Notes: generated by a model not told the origin, from the sequence alone. DNA of 64,000 nt from Hyphomicrobium sp. CS1BSMeth3 (GCF_900117415.1 NZ_FPEI01000002.1:186001-250000); one strand, 5' to 3'. Shown: positions 54,228 through 63,009, counted from the stretch's first letter. Translations and numbers: made by a program.

Positions 54228-55405
54228 TGTTTTGTTCCGGGCCGCGCTGCTTCTTCAGCCGACACGACATCCGCCCAGCCGAGGAAGCTCATTGCCCATT
54301 TGGGCACGGCGCGCCGATGCTCCGTGTCGATCGACACGACGACGCTCATGCCCGAGCGCAATGTTGGCGCGTCCTCGGCATCGATGCGCAGGCGCACAGG
54401 CAGCCGCTGCACGACCTTGACCCAGTTACCCGTGGCATTCTGCGGCGGCAGCAGCGCGAACTCCGCGCCCGTCGCCGCGCTGATGCTGGAAACTGACCCG
54501 CGGAACGCCCTACCCGGGTACATGTCCACGTGGATAGTCGCGCGCTGGCCGATCTTGACGTTGGTGAGGTCCGTTTCCTTGAAGTTGGCCTGCACCCAGA
54601 TGTTTTCCGAGCCGACCATGCTGAAGACGACGCTGCCCGCCGTCACGTAGGTACCAGGCTGCAGATCGAAGTTCGTCACGACGCCGGCAACCGGCGCCCG
54701 GATCTCCGTGCGCTCGAGATCCCACGCGGCGCGGTCACGCACGGCACGCGCCTCGCGCACCGACGGCTGCTGCTCGGGCGGGCGTGCCGGATCACCGCCG
54801 AGACGCGCCTGCACCTCCGCGATCTCCTGGTGTGCAATCACGATCTGGTCGCGCGCGTTGCGCAAGCCCCGCTCCGCGAGATCCATGCCCGAGCGCGAGA
54901 CGACGCCGGTCTTGGTGAGCGAGTCCTGGCGATCGAAGTGCTGCTGGTGGAAGGTGAGATCACCCTCGGCAAGTTTGAGGCGCGCAACCTTCTGATCGTA
55001 GAGCGAGCGCAGCGACTGCGCCTCCTGGGTCGCGGCGGCAAGCTGCGCTTCGGCGCGATCGAGCGCGATGCGGAAGGGCTGCGGGTCGAGACGGAAGAGC
55101 AGCGTGCCCTGCTGCACAACCTGGTCGGCGTCGACATAGACTTCGCTCACGCGGCCGGCGACGTCGGCGCTGACGGCGATCTTGTGCGCCTTCACATAGG
55201 CGTTGTCGGTCGCTACGTAGCGGCCACTGGCGAAGTAGTAGTAGCCACCCGCGATCGCCGCGACGAGCGGGCCGAGCAGGGCAATAGCCAGGATCGACAA
55301 GGTTCGTCGCGATGGCCTGAGCTGGAACCGCCGCGCTTGTGCGGCGCGTGCGGCCTCGACGTTTCCCACCGTTTCACGATCCGGCTCTGTCGCGCTCTTC
55401 TGCAT
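54224..55405 (-). CDS. emrA: HlyD/EmrA-type membrane fusion protein
   Basis: 393 aa periplasmic adaptor anchored by one helix (LSILAIALLGPLVAAIAGGYYY). Split lipoyl halves (VSADVAGRVSEVYVDADQVV and IRAPVAGVVTNFDLQPGTYV) flank an alpha-hairpin, and a barrel domain (IWVQANFKETDLTNVKIGQRATI) follows. It bridges EmrB to an outer-membrane channel. Starts 9 bp after marR and overlaps emrB. Confidence 0.93.
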   Translation of the reverse strand: MQKSATEPDRETVGNVEAARAAQARRFQLRPSRRTLSILAIALLGPLVAAIAGGYYYFASGRYVATDNAYVKAHKIAVSADVAGRVSEVYVDADQVVQQGTLLFRLDPQPFRIALDRAEAQLAAATQEAQSLRSLYDQKVARLKLAEGDLTFHQQHFDRQDSLTKTGVVSRSGMDLAERGLRNARDQIVIAHQEIAEVQARLGGDPARPPEQQPSVREARAVRDRAAWDLERTEIRAPVAGVVTNFDLQPGTYVTAGSVVFSMVGSENIWVQANFKETDLTNVKIGQRATIHVDMYPGRAFRGSVSSISAATGAEFALLPPQNATGNWVKVVQRLPVRLRIDAEDAPTLRSGMSVVVSIDTEHRRAVPKWAMSFLGWADVVSAEEAARPGTKQ

Positions 55406-55414
55406 TGGCGCGCC

Positions 55415-55912
55415 TCATTCTTCGTCCAGGGATTTGGCCTCATCCTCAGGCTTCGGCCCGGGCGGGTCGGCGGCCTCGAGAGCAGTCAGATTGGCTTTGA
55501 TTTTCAGAAGGGTGTCGATCAGGGCCTCCGACTCCGCGAGCGGGATGCCCTGCAGCACTTCCTTGCGATTGGCGTTCGAGATGGTGCGGAGCCGGTCGAG
55601 CACCGGCTGCACCTCGGGCTTGAGAAAGAGGCGCCAGGCGCGCCGGTCACGCGGGTCGGGGCGCCGCTCGACGAAATCCTTCTCGACGAGCCGGTCGATG
55701 TGGCGGCCGAGGGAGATCGGCTCGATCTCCATGATCTCGGCAAGCGCGGTCTGATTGATGCCTTCGCGGCGCCGGAGCTGCGCCAGCACGCGCCACTGGG
55801 CGCGGGTGAGGCCGATTTCCCGGGCACGCTGATCGAAACGACGGCGCATGAGGCGGGAGACATCCGCCAGCAGGAAGCCCAGGGCCCGGGTCAGAAAGGG
55901 GTCTGTCGTCAT
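55415..55912 (-). CDS. MarR-family repressor of the emrAB-like operon
   Basis: 165 aa winged-helix regulator: DQRAREIGLTRAQWRVLAQL, recognition helix region NQTALAEIMEIEPISLGRHI, wing EKDFVERRPDPRDRRAWRLF. The C-terminal tail is acidic and rich in Pro. Likely represses the efflux genes it precedes until a ligand binds. ATG 55912 is taken as start; an upstream in-frame Met at 55933 would place the operator close to the initiation site. See the palindrome at 55935-55947. Confidence 0.92.
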   Translation of the reverse strand: MTTDPFLTRALGFLLADVSRLMRRRFDQRAREIGLTRAQWRVLAQLRRREGINQTALAEIMEIEPISLGRHIDRLVEKDFVERRPDPRDRRAWRLFLKPEVQPVLDRLRTISNANRKEVLQGIPLAESEALIDTLLKIKANLTALEAADPPGPKPEDEAKSLDEE

Positions 55913-55934
55913 AAAGTTGCAAAATATATACATA

Positions 55935-55947
55935 GCTTATTATAAGC
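55935..55947. promoter_or_regulatory. Candidate MarR operator
   Basis: Perfect 13-bp inverted repeat GCTTA-TTA-TAAGC, 23 bp upstream of the marR start, in an AT-rich island (TATATACATAGC) that is the likely promoter. Position and symmetry suit autoregulation by the MarR protein. Confidence 0.55.
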
Positions 55948-56017
55948 CAGCATATACTTGGCCATCTGATACTGCACTTTGTGCATACCGGGCAGCGATT
56001 TTGCGCCGGTTTCGCCC

Positions 56018-56749
56018 CTAACCGTCTTCGAACTCGGCCTCGTTGTTGGCAGGCGCGAGCGCGCCGCGCGTCCATGTCGAGGGCCGCTTCAGGAAGTCGT
56101 GGAGGGTCTTGCCCCGCTCGGACTTGAAGGGGTCCTGGGTGACCGCAAATCCGTCCATGCGGTCGAGGCGGAAGGTCCTGAAATCGCTACGGAGTTCGCA
56201 CCAAGCCGCCATCACCCACACCGGTCCGAAGAAGGCGAGCGACAGCGGCCGAACCGTGCGCTCGCTACCCTGGCGCAGCACATCCGTATAGCGGAACCGG
56301 ACCTTCAGACGGCTCCTGACGGCGCGCCTCAGCTCGGCGAGATCGAACGCGATCGGCGCCATGTAGTGGGCACAGGGGGCGAGCAGCGCCGTATTGGCCA
56401 TGTAGACCTTGAGCTGGTCCGGGATGACGGCCTCGATCTTGGCAATGGCATCGCTCGCGGCCTCGGCAAGCTCCGCATCCGCCCAGCTCTCGACGATCCG
56501 CGCGCCCAGGACCAGCGCCTCGATCTCCTGCTCCTTGAACATCAGCGGCGGCAGGTCGAAACCGGCCCTGAGCACGTATCCGACGCCGGCCTCCCCCTCG
56601 ATCGGCACGCCGCTCGCGATGAGATCGCGCACGTCGCGGTAGATCGTTCGCTCGGAAACTTCGAGCGATTCGCTGAGCTCGCGCGCTCTCACGGTCGGCT
56701 TGCGCCGCATGTGCTGGATGATCTCGAAAAGGCGATCGGCTCGGCGCAT
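56018..56749 (-). CDS. YafY-type WYL-domain transcriptional regulator
   Basis: 243 aa. N-terminal DeoR-like HTH (RELSESLEVSERTIYRDVRD, then GVPIEGEAGVGYVLRAGFDL), linker LPPLMFKEQEIEALVLGARI, and a C-terminal WYL domain with the central motif as VWVMAAWCELRSDFRTFRLDRM. Proteins of this type usually sit beside, and control, a glyoxalase/VOC gene; a VOC gene lies 0.6 kb away on the other strand. Two matched inverted repeats in the divergent region are probable binding sites. Confidence 0.9.
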   Translation of the reverse strand: MRRADRLFEIIQHMRRKPTVRARELSESLEVSERTIYRDVRDLIASGVPIEGEAGVGYVLRAGFDLPPLMFKEQEIEALVLGARIVESWADAELAEAASDAIAKIEAVIPDQLKVYMANTALLAPCAHYMAPIAFDLAELRRAVRSRLKVRFRYTDVLRQGSERTVRPLSLAFFGPVWVMAAWCELRSDFRTFRLDRMDGFAVTQDPFKSERGKTLHDFLKRPSTWTRGALAPANNEAEFEDG

Positions 56750-56813
56750 GACGCGTCTCCCGGGAGGCGCTGGATTGGGGATAATTTTCGACCCCGCACC
56801 TCCTAGCGCAAGC

Positions 56814-56837
56814 CTCCTGACAGCACCCTGTCAGGAG
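56814..56837. promoter_or_regulatory. Probable YafY operator 1
   Basis: Perfect inverted repeat with 10-bp arms (CTCCTGACAG and CTGTCAGGAG) and a 4-bp centre. Its core is CTGACA-N6-TGTCAG (56817-56834). It lies 65 bp upstream of the yafY-type start. An identical core recurs 33 bp away. Confidence 0.75.
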
Positions 56838-56849
56838 CCTCCAGACCTG

Positions 56850-56867
56850 CTGACACAAGGCTGTCAG
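56850..56867. promoter_or_regulatory. Probable YafY operator 2
   Basis: Second CTGACA-N6-TGTCAG, centre 33 bp (about three helical turns) from the first. Only the six-base arms are shared; the spacer differs. Two in-phase sites allow cooperative binding and control of both divergent transcripts. Confidence 0.75.
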
Positions 56868-56950
56868 GGGCCCTCAGGCATTGTCCGCTCGTCGCCGGCG
56901 CTCGATGTCCGGCGGCGCTCACAAAACAAGAATAGCCCAGGAGATCGATC

Positions 56951-57232
56951 ATGATGCAAGTCGTCCTGACACAAGCATTGAGCAGAGCCGAAGAGCAGGC
57001 CCGTCCAGGCCTTTGGGCCCGGGTGGTCGGTTGGGGCCATGGCCGGTGGGAGGCCCACCGCCAGCAGCGACGGTACCGGAACACGGTTCGCGCGCTGAGC
57101 GTCCTCGATGACCGGACCCTGCACGACATCGGGCTCGAGCGCAGCGAGATCACGTCCTACGCCACGCGTGGTGGCGAGGGCCGCCATCCCGTTGACCGGT
57201 TCATGCCTCGGTACATCACGCCGATGTTCTGA
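56951..57232 (+). CDS. DUF1127 small protein
   Basis: 93 aa with the C-terminal DUF1127 motif LSVLDDRTLHDIGLERSEI preceded by an Arg-rich helix (AHRQQRRYRNTVRA). Short DUF1127 proteins in alphaproteobacteria affect RNA turnover, phosphate or carbon responses. GGAG lies 8 bp before ATG 56951. First gene to the right of the YafY operators, so probably under their control. Confidence 0.9.
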   Translation: MMQVVLTQALSRAEEQARPGLWARVVGWGHGRWEAHRQQRRYRNTVRALSVLDDRTLHDIGLERSEITSYATRGGEGRHPVDRFMPRYITPMF

Positions 57233-57339
57233 GGCAGCCTCGGCCGCGCGCCAGCTTTTGGCCCTTTCCCTGGCGCGCGGCCGACCCCATGTCGAGACTA
57301 GTGAGTACTGCAGGCCAGAGTGATCGAAGGAGTAGGACC

Positions 57340-57717
57340 ATGATCAATCACATCTCGATTGGCAGCGCCGACCTCGCCAAGGCTCGCAAGTTCTATGACG
57401 CCGCCCTGAAGCCGCTCGGCTACACCTGTCTTACCAAGGACGACACGAGCGCCGGCTACGGAGAGGACGAAGCCCAGTTCTGGGTCCTGAAGTCGGAGCG
57501 GGCGTCTGCGCAGCATCCCGAGAGGGGCCTGCACCTCTGCTTCGATGCACCGACGCGCAAGAGCGTCGATGCCTTCCACAAGGCTGCGCTCGCAGCCGGC
57601 GGCAAGGACAACGGCAAGCCGGGCGTTCGCGAGAACTATTCGCCGAACTATTACGCGGCCTTCGTGATCGACCCGGACGGTCATCACATCGAAGCGTACT
57701 GCGGCGGCGCCGCGTAA
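57340..57717 (+). CDS. VOC-family (glyoxalase-like) protein
   Basis: 125 aa with the two beta-alpha-beta-beta-beta modules of the VOC fold: MINHISIGSADLAKARKFYD at the start and FVIDPDGHHIEAYCGG at the end, containing the usual His and Glu metal positions. Likely a lactoylglutathione-lyase-like, metal-dependent isomerase or resistance protein. AAGGAG precedes ATG 57340. Predicted to belong to the YafY-type regulon. Confidence 0.92.
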   Translation: MINHISIGSADLAKARKFYDAALKPLGYTCLTKDDTSAGYGEDEAQFWVLKSERASAQHPERGLHLCFDAPTRKSVDAFHKAALAAGGKDNGKPGVRENYSPNYYAAFVIDPDGHHIEAYCGGAA

Positions 57718-57806
57718 GTATCCCCATGCCGCAGCCTGCTCGGCATCGCAAGGAAGCCGAGAATCACCACACTAGACGCAAGGAGCCCGACTCAGGAGTT
57801 GAGACC

Positions 57807-58394
57807 ATGAGCCGCGATACGAACCAAGCCGACGAGCGCTACCTCCTCTTCCCGACGGCGTTCGGAACGTGCGGTATCGCGTGGACTGACGGTGGCCTGA
57901 CGCGCTTGCAGCTTCCCGAGCGCGACGTGTCGGCCACCGAACGCCGCATCGCTCTGCGTGCGACGGCGGCGCTCCCCGACGAGGAGCCACCGTGGGTACA
58001 GTGGGCCATCGTCGCGCTTCAGCGCTATTTCGCCGGCCGGACCATCGACTTCAGCTCGATCCTCGTCGATCTCGAGCGTTGCACACCGTTCCACCAGCGC
58101 ATTTATGCGGCCCTGCGCGAAATCGGCTGGGGCAAGACCACGACCTACGGTGCACTTGCCACTGTGGTCGGCGCCCCCGATGCGGCGCGTGCCATCGGGC
58201 AGGCCATGGGCCGCAATCCCGTGCCGATCATCATTCCCTGTCACCGCGTGCTCGCGAGCGGCGGCCGCATCGGTGGCTTCTCCGCGCCCGGTGGCGCGAC
58301 GACAAAAGAACGGCTCCTCGAGCTCGAAGGCGTGAAGCGACCGAGACCGGAAACGCCGCCGCTGCTGGCGCTGTTGGAGCAGGGCCGGAGCTAG
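57807..58394 (+). CDS. ogt: Methylated-DNA-[protein]-cysteine S-methyltransferase
   Basis: 195 aa suicide DNA-repair protein removing O6-methylguanine. Active site IIIPCHRVLASGGRIGGF is complete, and the DNA-binding helix region (GKTTTYGALATVVGAPDAAR with Arg finger) precedes it. The N-terminal domain is short, as in Ogt. AGGAG 8 bp before ATG 57807. Directly follows the VOC gene on the same strand (89 bp). Confidence 0.95.
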   Translation: MSRDTNQADERYLLFPTAFGTCGIAWTDGGLTRLQLPERDVSATERRIALRATAALPDEEPPWVQWAIVALQRYFAGRTIDFSSILVDLERCTPFHQRIYAALREIGWGKTTTYGALATVVGAPDAARAIGQAMGRNPVPIIIPCHRVLASGGRIGGFSAPGGATTKERLLELEGVKRPRPETPPLLALLEQGRS

Positions 58395-58460
58395 ATCGCG
58401 CCTGACTAAGTGAGCTACGATCCTGCCAACTATGTCGGCTTGCGACACGCTCGATCGGAG

Positions 58461-59273
58461 CTATTCATCGCGGAGGCGCGCGATGTATCGCGCGACCGAG
58501 CCCGCGACCACCTGCTTGCCATTTGCATCTATCTGTCCCCGGCCCGAAAACGAGCCGTAAACGGCATCGAACGCGAACGGCTCGAGAATTTGCGCCATGC
58601 GCTGAACCTTGGCTGCGGAGAGCGGAAGCAGGTTCGGGTAGGACCACATGAAGCTGACGTGCCCGCTCGGGACCACCTGTAGGATATCGCCCGAAAGCAG
58701 TACGCCGCGCCCCTGGTTCCAGTCCGCCCAATGCAGAACGGTGCCGCCGTCGAAGTGCCCTCCCAGCCGTACCAGCGTGAGCCCTGGACCGATTGGTTTC
58801 GTGTCTCCCTCCCAGAGCTGAACGGCAGTGTCGGTCCGCATTACCCACTGCCGATCATCCCCGTGCAGGTAGATCGGCACATTGCCGAGCGCGCGGCTCC
58901 ACTCCACCATGGTGGTGTAGTAGTGCGGGTGGGAGATTGCGATCGCCTTGACGCCACCAAGACCGTTCAGCACGTCGACCGTAGCGTCATCGATCAAGGC
59001 AATGCATTCCCACAATACATTCCCCGCCGGGGTGCGTACCAGGAACGCTCGTTGTCCGATGCCGAACGCTGGCGTGGTCTCGATCGTAGTCAGACCTGGC
59101 GCGAGACGGCGGAACTTGTTGCTGTACGCCTTCCGCATTCCCTCCAGCGTGGTCCAAGACTGCCCAGATGCGGGAACGAACTGCCGCTCGTCCGTGCAGA
59201 CCCGGCAAACGCTGGGAGGCGCGTCGGATGGCGGATACTGCGTGCCACAGGCCGCACAGATGAAGCTCGTCAT
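58461..59273 (-). CDS. MBL-fold hydrolase with N-terminal zinc ribbon
   Basis: 270 aa. N-terminal zinc ribbon (CAAC, then CRVC 15 residues later) fused to a metallo-beta-lactamase fold. The canonical HxHxDH site reads AISHPHYYTTMVEW, keeping the first two His but not Asp-His. Later ligands appear as GGHFDGGTVLHW and LLSGDIL. This suits a divergent MBL subfamily that may bind one metal. ATG 59273 precedes the ribbon; the longer open frame looks non-coding. Divergent from the decayed LysR gene. Confidence 0.85.
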   Translation of the reverse strand: MTSFICAACGTQYPPSDAPPSVCRVCTDERQFVPASGQSWTTLEGMRKAYSNKFRRLAPGLTTIETTPAFGIGQRAFLVRTPAGNVLWECIALIDDATVDVLNGLGGVKAIAISHPHYYTTMVEWSRALGNVPIYLHGDDRQWVMRTDTAVQLWEGDTKPIGPGLTLVRLGGHFDGGTVLHWADWNQGRGVLLSGDILQVVPSGHVSFMWSYPNLLPLSAAKVQRMAQILEPFAFDAVYGSFSGRGQIDANGKQVVAGSVARYIARLRDE

Positions 59274-59417
59274 CGCACCGATGGTCCTTAGGTTGGGATC
59301 CCACAGTTCAGCCTCAGGCGAGAAGAACTCGCAGAAGCAGGCTGACGACGGCAACCATACCCACTTCATCGCGAGGAACAAAAATACATAATGAGCGCGT
59401 TCGTATAATCTCCAGTT

Positions 59418-59800
59418 ATGAAACTGGAAGCCCGCTTACGCGCATTCGCGGCGTTTGCCCGGCAGAGATCCTTCTCTGCAGCCGCTGTAGAGCTGCGTAT
59501 CAGCCAGCCGGCGATCTCGAAACACATCGCCGAGCTGGAGAACGCCTTGGGTCTCAAATTGGTCGAGCGGACGCGGCGAGGCGGTGCCCTCACCAGCGCC
59601 GGCGATTTCCTGGCCAACTACGTTCTTCGGGCGGAGGCCCTCCTGGTGCAGGCCGACCTTGGCGCCGCTCAGCTCCGCCAGAGCCGGCAAGGATGAACCG
59701 GCGTCCCTTGTGAGTATTGCATGGCGGCGTTCCAGCAGGCTCCTATCTGCCATTGTCCCGCCTATTGAAGACCCTATCTAGGAGTATCCAACGTCACGAT
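59418..59800 (+). pseudogene. Decayed LysR-type regulator gene
   Basis: An intact 92-aa frame (59418-59696) encodes only the LysR HTH and linker: RLRAFAAFARQRSFSAAAVE and RISQPAISKHIAELENALGL. It stops where the effector domain should begin. Downstream, effector-domain-like pieces follow in other frames: SLVSIA in one, VPAGSYLPLSRLLKTL in another (like the LysR block VPGTYLLP-x-LL), and possibly SNVTMASSE in the third. Normal length would be about 300 aa. Frameshifts followed by loss of the rest are inferred. Confidence 0.7.
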
Positions 59801-59821
59801 GGCATCGAGCGAGATGCGGTC

Positions 59822-61027
59822 ATGAAAATCGACATCAATAGCCAAGAGTACTTTCGGGATCCTGCTGCGTCTCTCGCGCGTCTGCGCACCATGGGCCCGG
59901 TCGTCGAGATCCGCTTTCCCATCGTCGGCAAAGTGTGGATCACGACAAACCAGGAGACTGCCGGGCGCGTCCTCAAGGACAGCGAGACGTTCACGCTCCG
60001 AAAGAACGGCGGTGCGATCGCGGGTCTCAGGTGGTGGATGCCGGGCGTCATCAGAACGATGGCCGACAACATGCTCACCATGGACGAGCCGGACCACACG
60101 CGGCTTCGAGGCATCGTCGATGAGGCCTTCCGGCGCCGCGCCATTCTCGATATGGAACCGCGCATTCGCGCCATTGCCGATGACCTCGCGAACGCGCTGT
60201 TCGCCGACGGCAGTCCCGCCGACCTCGTCGACCGCTACGCCCGCCGCGTCCCGCTCGCGGTGATCTGCGAGCTTCTGGGCCTGCCGCTCCGCGACCGGCC
60301 GCGCTTCATGAAGTGGACCAACAGGCTGTTGAACATCACCAATGCTGCCGGCTTCTTCGGCCTGATCCCGACCATGTATGTCATGAAGCGCTATCTGGGA
60401 GGCCAGCTTGAGGCTGCCCGCCGGGATGGCGGCGAGGGCCTGATTGCGGAGCTTATCCGTGTCGAGCGGGAGGGCGGCCGGATCAGCCCGGACGAGATGG
60501 TCGCGATGGTCTTCCTATTGCTCGGCGCCGGCACCGAAACCACCACGCACCTGATCAGCGGCTCCGCTTTCGAGCTGTTGCGCGATCCCAAATTGCGCGA
60601 CTGGCTCGAAGAGGATTGGAGCCGCGCCAACATGGCCATCGAAGAGTTCCTGCGCTTCGTCTCGCCCGTGCAGTTCTCGAAACCGCGCTTCGTGCGCAAG
60701 GACGTGGAGCTCGATGGCGTTCGCCTCAAGGCGGGCGAAAGGGTCATGGCCATGGTCGCCGCCGCCAACATGGACCCGGCAGCGAACGAAGCCCCCGAAC
60801 GGCTCGACCTCACGCGGCGCCCGAACCGCCATATGGCGTTCGGCACCGGCATTCATTTCTGCCTCGGCCATCAGCTCGCACGGATCGAGGGCAAATGTGC
60901 GCTCGAAGCCCTGCTGACGCGATGGCCGAAGCTCGCGCTCGCCGTCCCCGAGGATCAGATCAGGTGGCGCGAAAGGCCGGGCATCAGGGCGCTCGCCAGC
61001 TTGCCGGTCATCCCCGAGCGACATTGA
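59822..61027 (+). CDS. Cytochrome P450 (first)
   Basis: 401 aa soluble bacterial P450. I-helix LLGAGTETTTHLISGSAFEL, ExxR within AIEEFLRF, heme loop FGTGIHFCLGHQLARIEGKC with the Cys ligand. A complete monooxygenase needing external ferredoxin; none is adjacent. The ATG at 59822 follows a weak GAGCGAG; the longer frame overlaps the LysR remnant. Followed by the cupin gene (81 bp), and the second P450 is convergent. Confidence 0.95.
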   Translation: MKIDINSQEYFRDPAASLARLRTMGPVVEIRFPIVGKVWITTNQETAGRVLKDSETFTLRKNGGAIAGLRWWMPGVIRTMADNMLTMDEPDHTRLRGIVDEAFRRRAILDMEPRIRAIADDLANALFADGSPADLVDRYARRVPLAVICELLGLPLRDRPRFMKWTNRLLNITNAAGFFGLIPTMYVMKRYLGGQLEAARRDGGEGLIAELIRVEREGGRISPDEMVAMVFLLLGAGTETTTHLISGSAFELLRDPKLRDWLEEDWSRANMAIEEFLRFVSPVQFSKPRFVRKDVELDGVRLKAGERVMAMVAAANMDPAANEAPERLDLTRRPNRHMAFGTGIHFCLGHQLARIEGKCALEALLTRWPKLALAVPEDQIRWRERPGIRALASLPVIPERH

Positions 61028-61108
61028 TGCAGGCATCGCCAGCAAGCAGTATCGGCAGCGATTGTGAGCGCAGTTATTTTTTCCGTTCATGAATTGGAGA
61101 ACGATTGG

Positions 61109-61540
61109 ATGACCTCATCACCGAAGGACATGGTCGCGGTCGTGAAACCTGGCCAGACATACGTCGGAAAGCAGGGGATCACGTATGGGGCAGGTGCGTC
61201 GGCCGAAACAGTGGGGACGAGCAAGATCTGCATGAACGTCATGCCGATGCCGCCCGGCGCAAGCGCCAAAGCCCACTATCACAAGAGCATCGAGACCATC
61301 GCCTACATGCTTGAGGGAGAATGCGTCGTCTACTACGGCGCGGGTCTCAAGAAGAGCGTGCTCATCAATCAGGGTGAGCAGTGCTTCGTTCCTGCCGACT
61401 TGCCCCACGCGCCGAGCAACGAGAGTGGGAAGCCGTGCACTTGGATCGTCGTGCATTCCTCTGCCAGCGACCAGGATGACATCGTGATGCTGCCGGAGCT
61501 CGATGCCGAGCTCGCCAAAAGGCTCAAGGGCGCGGCGTAG
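61109..61540 (+). CDS. Cupin-domain protein
   Basis: 143 aa single cupin. Motif 1 as GASAKAHYHKSIETIAYMLEG with the two His and a Glu, motif 2 as FVPADLPHAPSNES with the last His. Could be a small dioxygenase, isomerase or regulatory sensor. Same strand as P450-1. GGAGAAC precedes ATG 61109. Confidence 0.9.
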   Translation: MTSSPKDMVAVVKPGQTYVGKQGITYGAGASAETVGTSKICMNVMPMPPGASAKAHYHKSIETIAYMLEGECVVYYGAGLKKSVLINQGEQCFVPADLPHAPSNESGKPCTWIVVHSSASDQDDIVMLPELDAELAKRLKGAA

Positions 61541-61588
61541 ATTGCCCCCGGGCCATTCGTACGGCCTCGGCGCCTCGGAAAATGGGCT

Positions 61589-62809
61589 CTACCTCCCTGT
61601 CCTCACCGGCAGCGACTTCAACCCGCGCATGACGAGGCTGTCGAGCCAGACGGGCGGCGATGAGCCGGGCGACATGTTCGGGAAGCGCTCGATGAGCTGC
61701 GGGAGTGCAATGCGCGCCTCGAGCCGCGCGAGCTGGGCACCGAGGCAGAAGTGCGGGCCCTGGCCGAAGGTCAGATGGCGGTTCGGCTGGCGGCCGACAT
61801 CCACCTTGTCGGGATCGGTGAACTGCGATCCATCGCGGTTCGCCGCATTGATGATTGCGAAGAGCCGGTCGCCTTCCTTGAGCGTGACGCCGCGCACCTC
61901 ATGTGTCGTGCGCACGACGCGCCCCATGGCGTTCGTCGGCGCCTCGGTGCGCAGAAACTCCTCGACGGCCGTCGACGCCATATCCGGGCTGGCCGCAAGC
62001 CGAGCCCGCTGATCGGGATTGCGCATCATGGTCAGCGTCGCGGTGCTGAGCAGGTTCGTCGTCGTCTCGTGACCGGCGAACAGCAGAAGCATGGCCGTTG
62101 CGACCAGCTCGTCCTCGCTCAAGCGGTCCTGCTCGTCGCGCGCCGCGATCAGCAGGCTCAGGAGGTCGTCTCCCGGATCGGCGCGCCGCTTCTCGATCTC
62201 CTCGCGGAAAAGACCCGCCATCTCCACGGCTCCGCGGCGCGCGCGCTCGTACTTGTCCGGCGTCGCTCGGGCCGTGCCGATGAACAGCATGATGTCGTCC
62301 GACCAGCCCTTCACGTCGTAGAGGCGCTCCTCGGGCACGCCCATCATGGCCATGATGACGAGCGCCGGCAGAGGCATCGTGAAATCCGCGACGAGATCGG
62401 CCTCGTCCTTCTTGGCAAGCCTGTCGAGCTGGCGCGTGACGATCTTCTCGATGAGCGGCTTGAAGCTGAGGATCGTGCCTGGGAGGAAGGCCTTGGCCAC
62501 GAGACCGCGGAGCCGCGTGTGCGCGGGCGGATCGCGGAACACGATCCAGAGGTTCAGGTAGCGCATCATCTCGGCGAGCAGGCTCTGGGTCTCACCGGGG
62601 AGCGCAGCATAGAAGGGCGTGAGCCGGTCCGGGCTCATGGCGGGGCCGGAAAGGGCAGCCGCCACATCCTCGTAGCGCGTCAGGATCCAGCACCTCAGCC
62701 CCGGGTGCCAGTGCACGGGATCCTCTTCGCGCAGGCGCGCGTAAGTCGGATGAGGGTCGGCGCGCACGACCGGATGAGCCGGATCGTAGATCATGGTCAT
62801 GACTGGCAT
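61589..62809 (-). CDS. Cytochrome P450 (second)
   Basis: 406 aa. I-helix LLLFAGHETTTNLLSTATLT, ExxR in TAVEEFLRTEAP, heme loop FGQGPHFCLGAQLARLEARI. Start MPVMTMIYDPAHPVVRADPH follows GGGGAA. Only about half the residues around the heme match P450-1, so it is not a recent duplicate. Convergent with the cupin gene. Confidence 0.95.
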   Translation of the reverse strand: MPVMTMIYDPAHPVVRADPHPTYARLREEDPVHWHPGLRCWILTRYEDVAAALSGPAMSPDRLTPFYAALPGETQSLLAEMMRYLNLWIVFRDPPAHTRLRGLVAKAFLPGTILSFKPLIEKIVTRQLDRLAKKDEADLVADFTMPLPALVIMAMMGVPEERLYDVKGWSDDIMLFIGTARATPDKYERARRGAVEMAGLFREEIEKRRADPGDDLLSLLIAARDEQDRLSEDELVATAMLLLFAGHETTTNLLSTATLTMMRNPDQRARLAASPDMASTAVEEFLRTEAPTNAMGRVVRTTHEVRGVTLKEGDRLFAIINAANRDGSQFTDPDKVDVGRQPNRHLTFGQGPHFCLGAQLARLEARIALPQLIERFPNMSPGSSPPVWLDSLVMRGLKSLPVRTGR

Positions 62810-63009
62810 TTCCCCGCGGCAGCATTGTTGTTGTCGCGATCATACAGGCTTCTGCCTCCGACGGCAGGCCGGCAGACGCATCGCGCCAATGCAACGACCA
62901 ATCGGCGGCGCGAGCAACGCCCGTTCGATCCTAAGGGGTCATTAAGTCGGCTGGCTGAGAATTTGTGTGATTCGTTCAGTTTCTTTCACACAAGCCATCA
63001 GGGGGGAGC

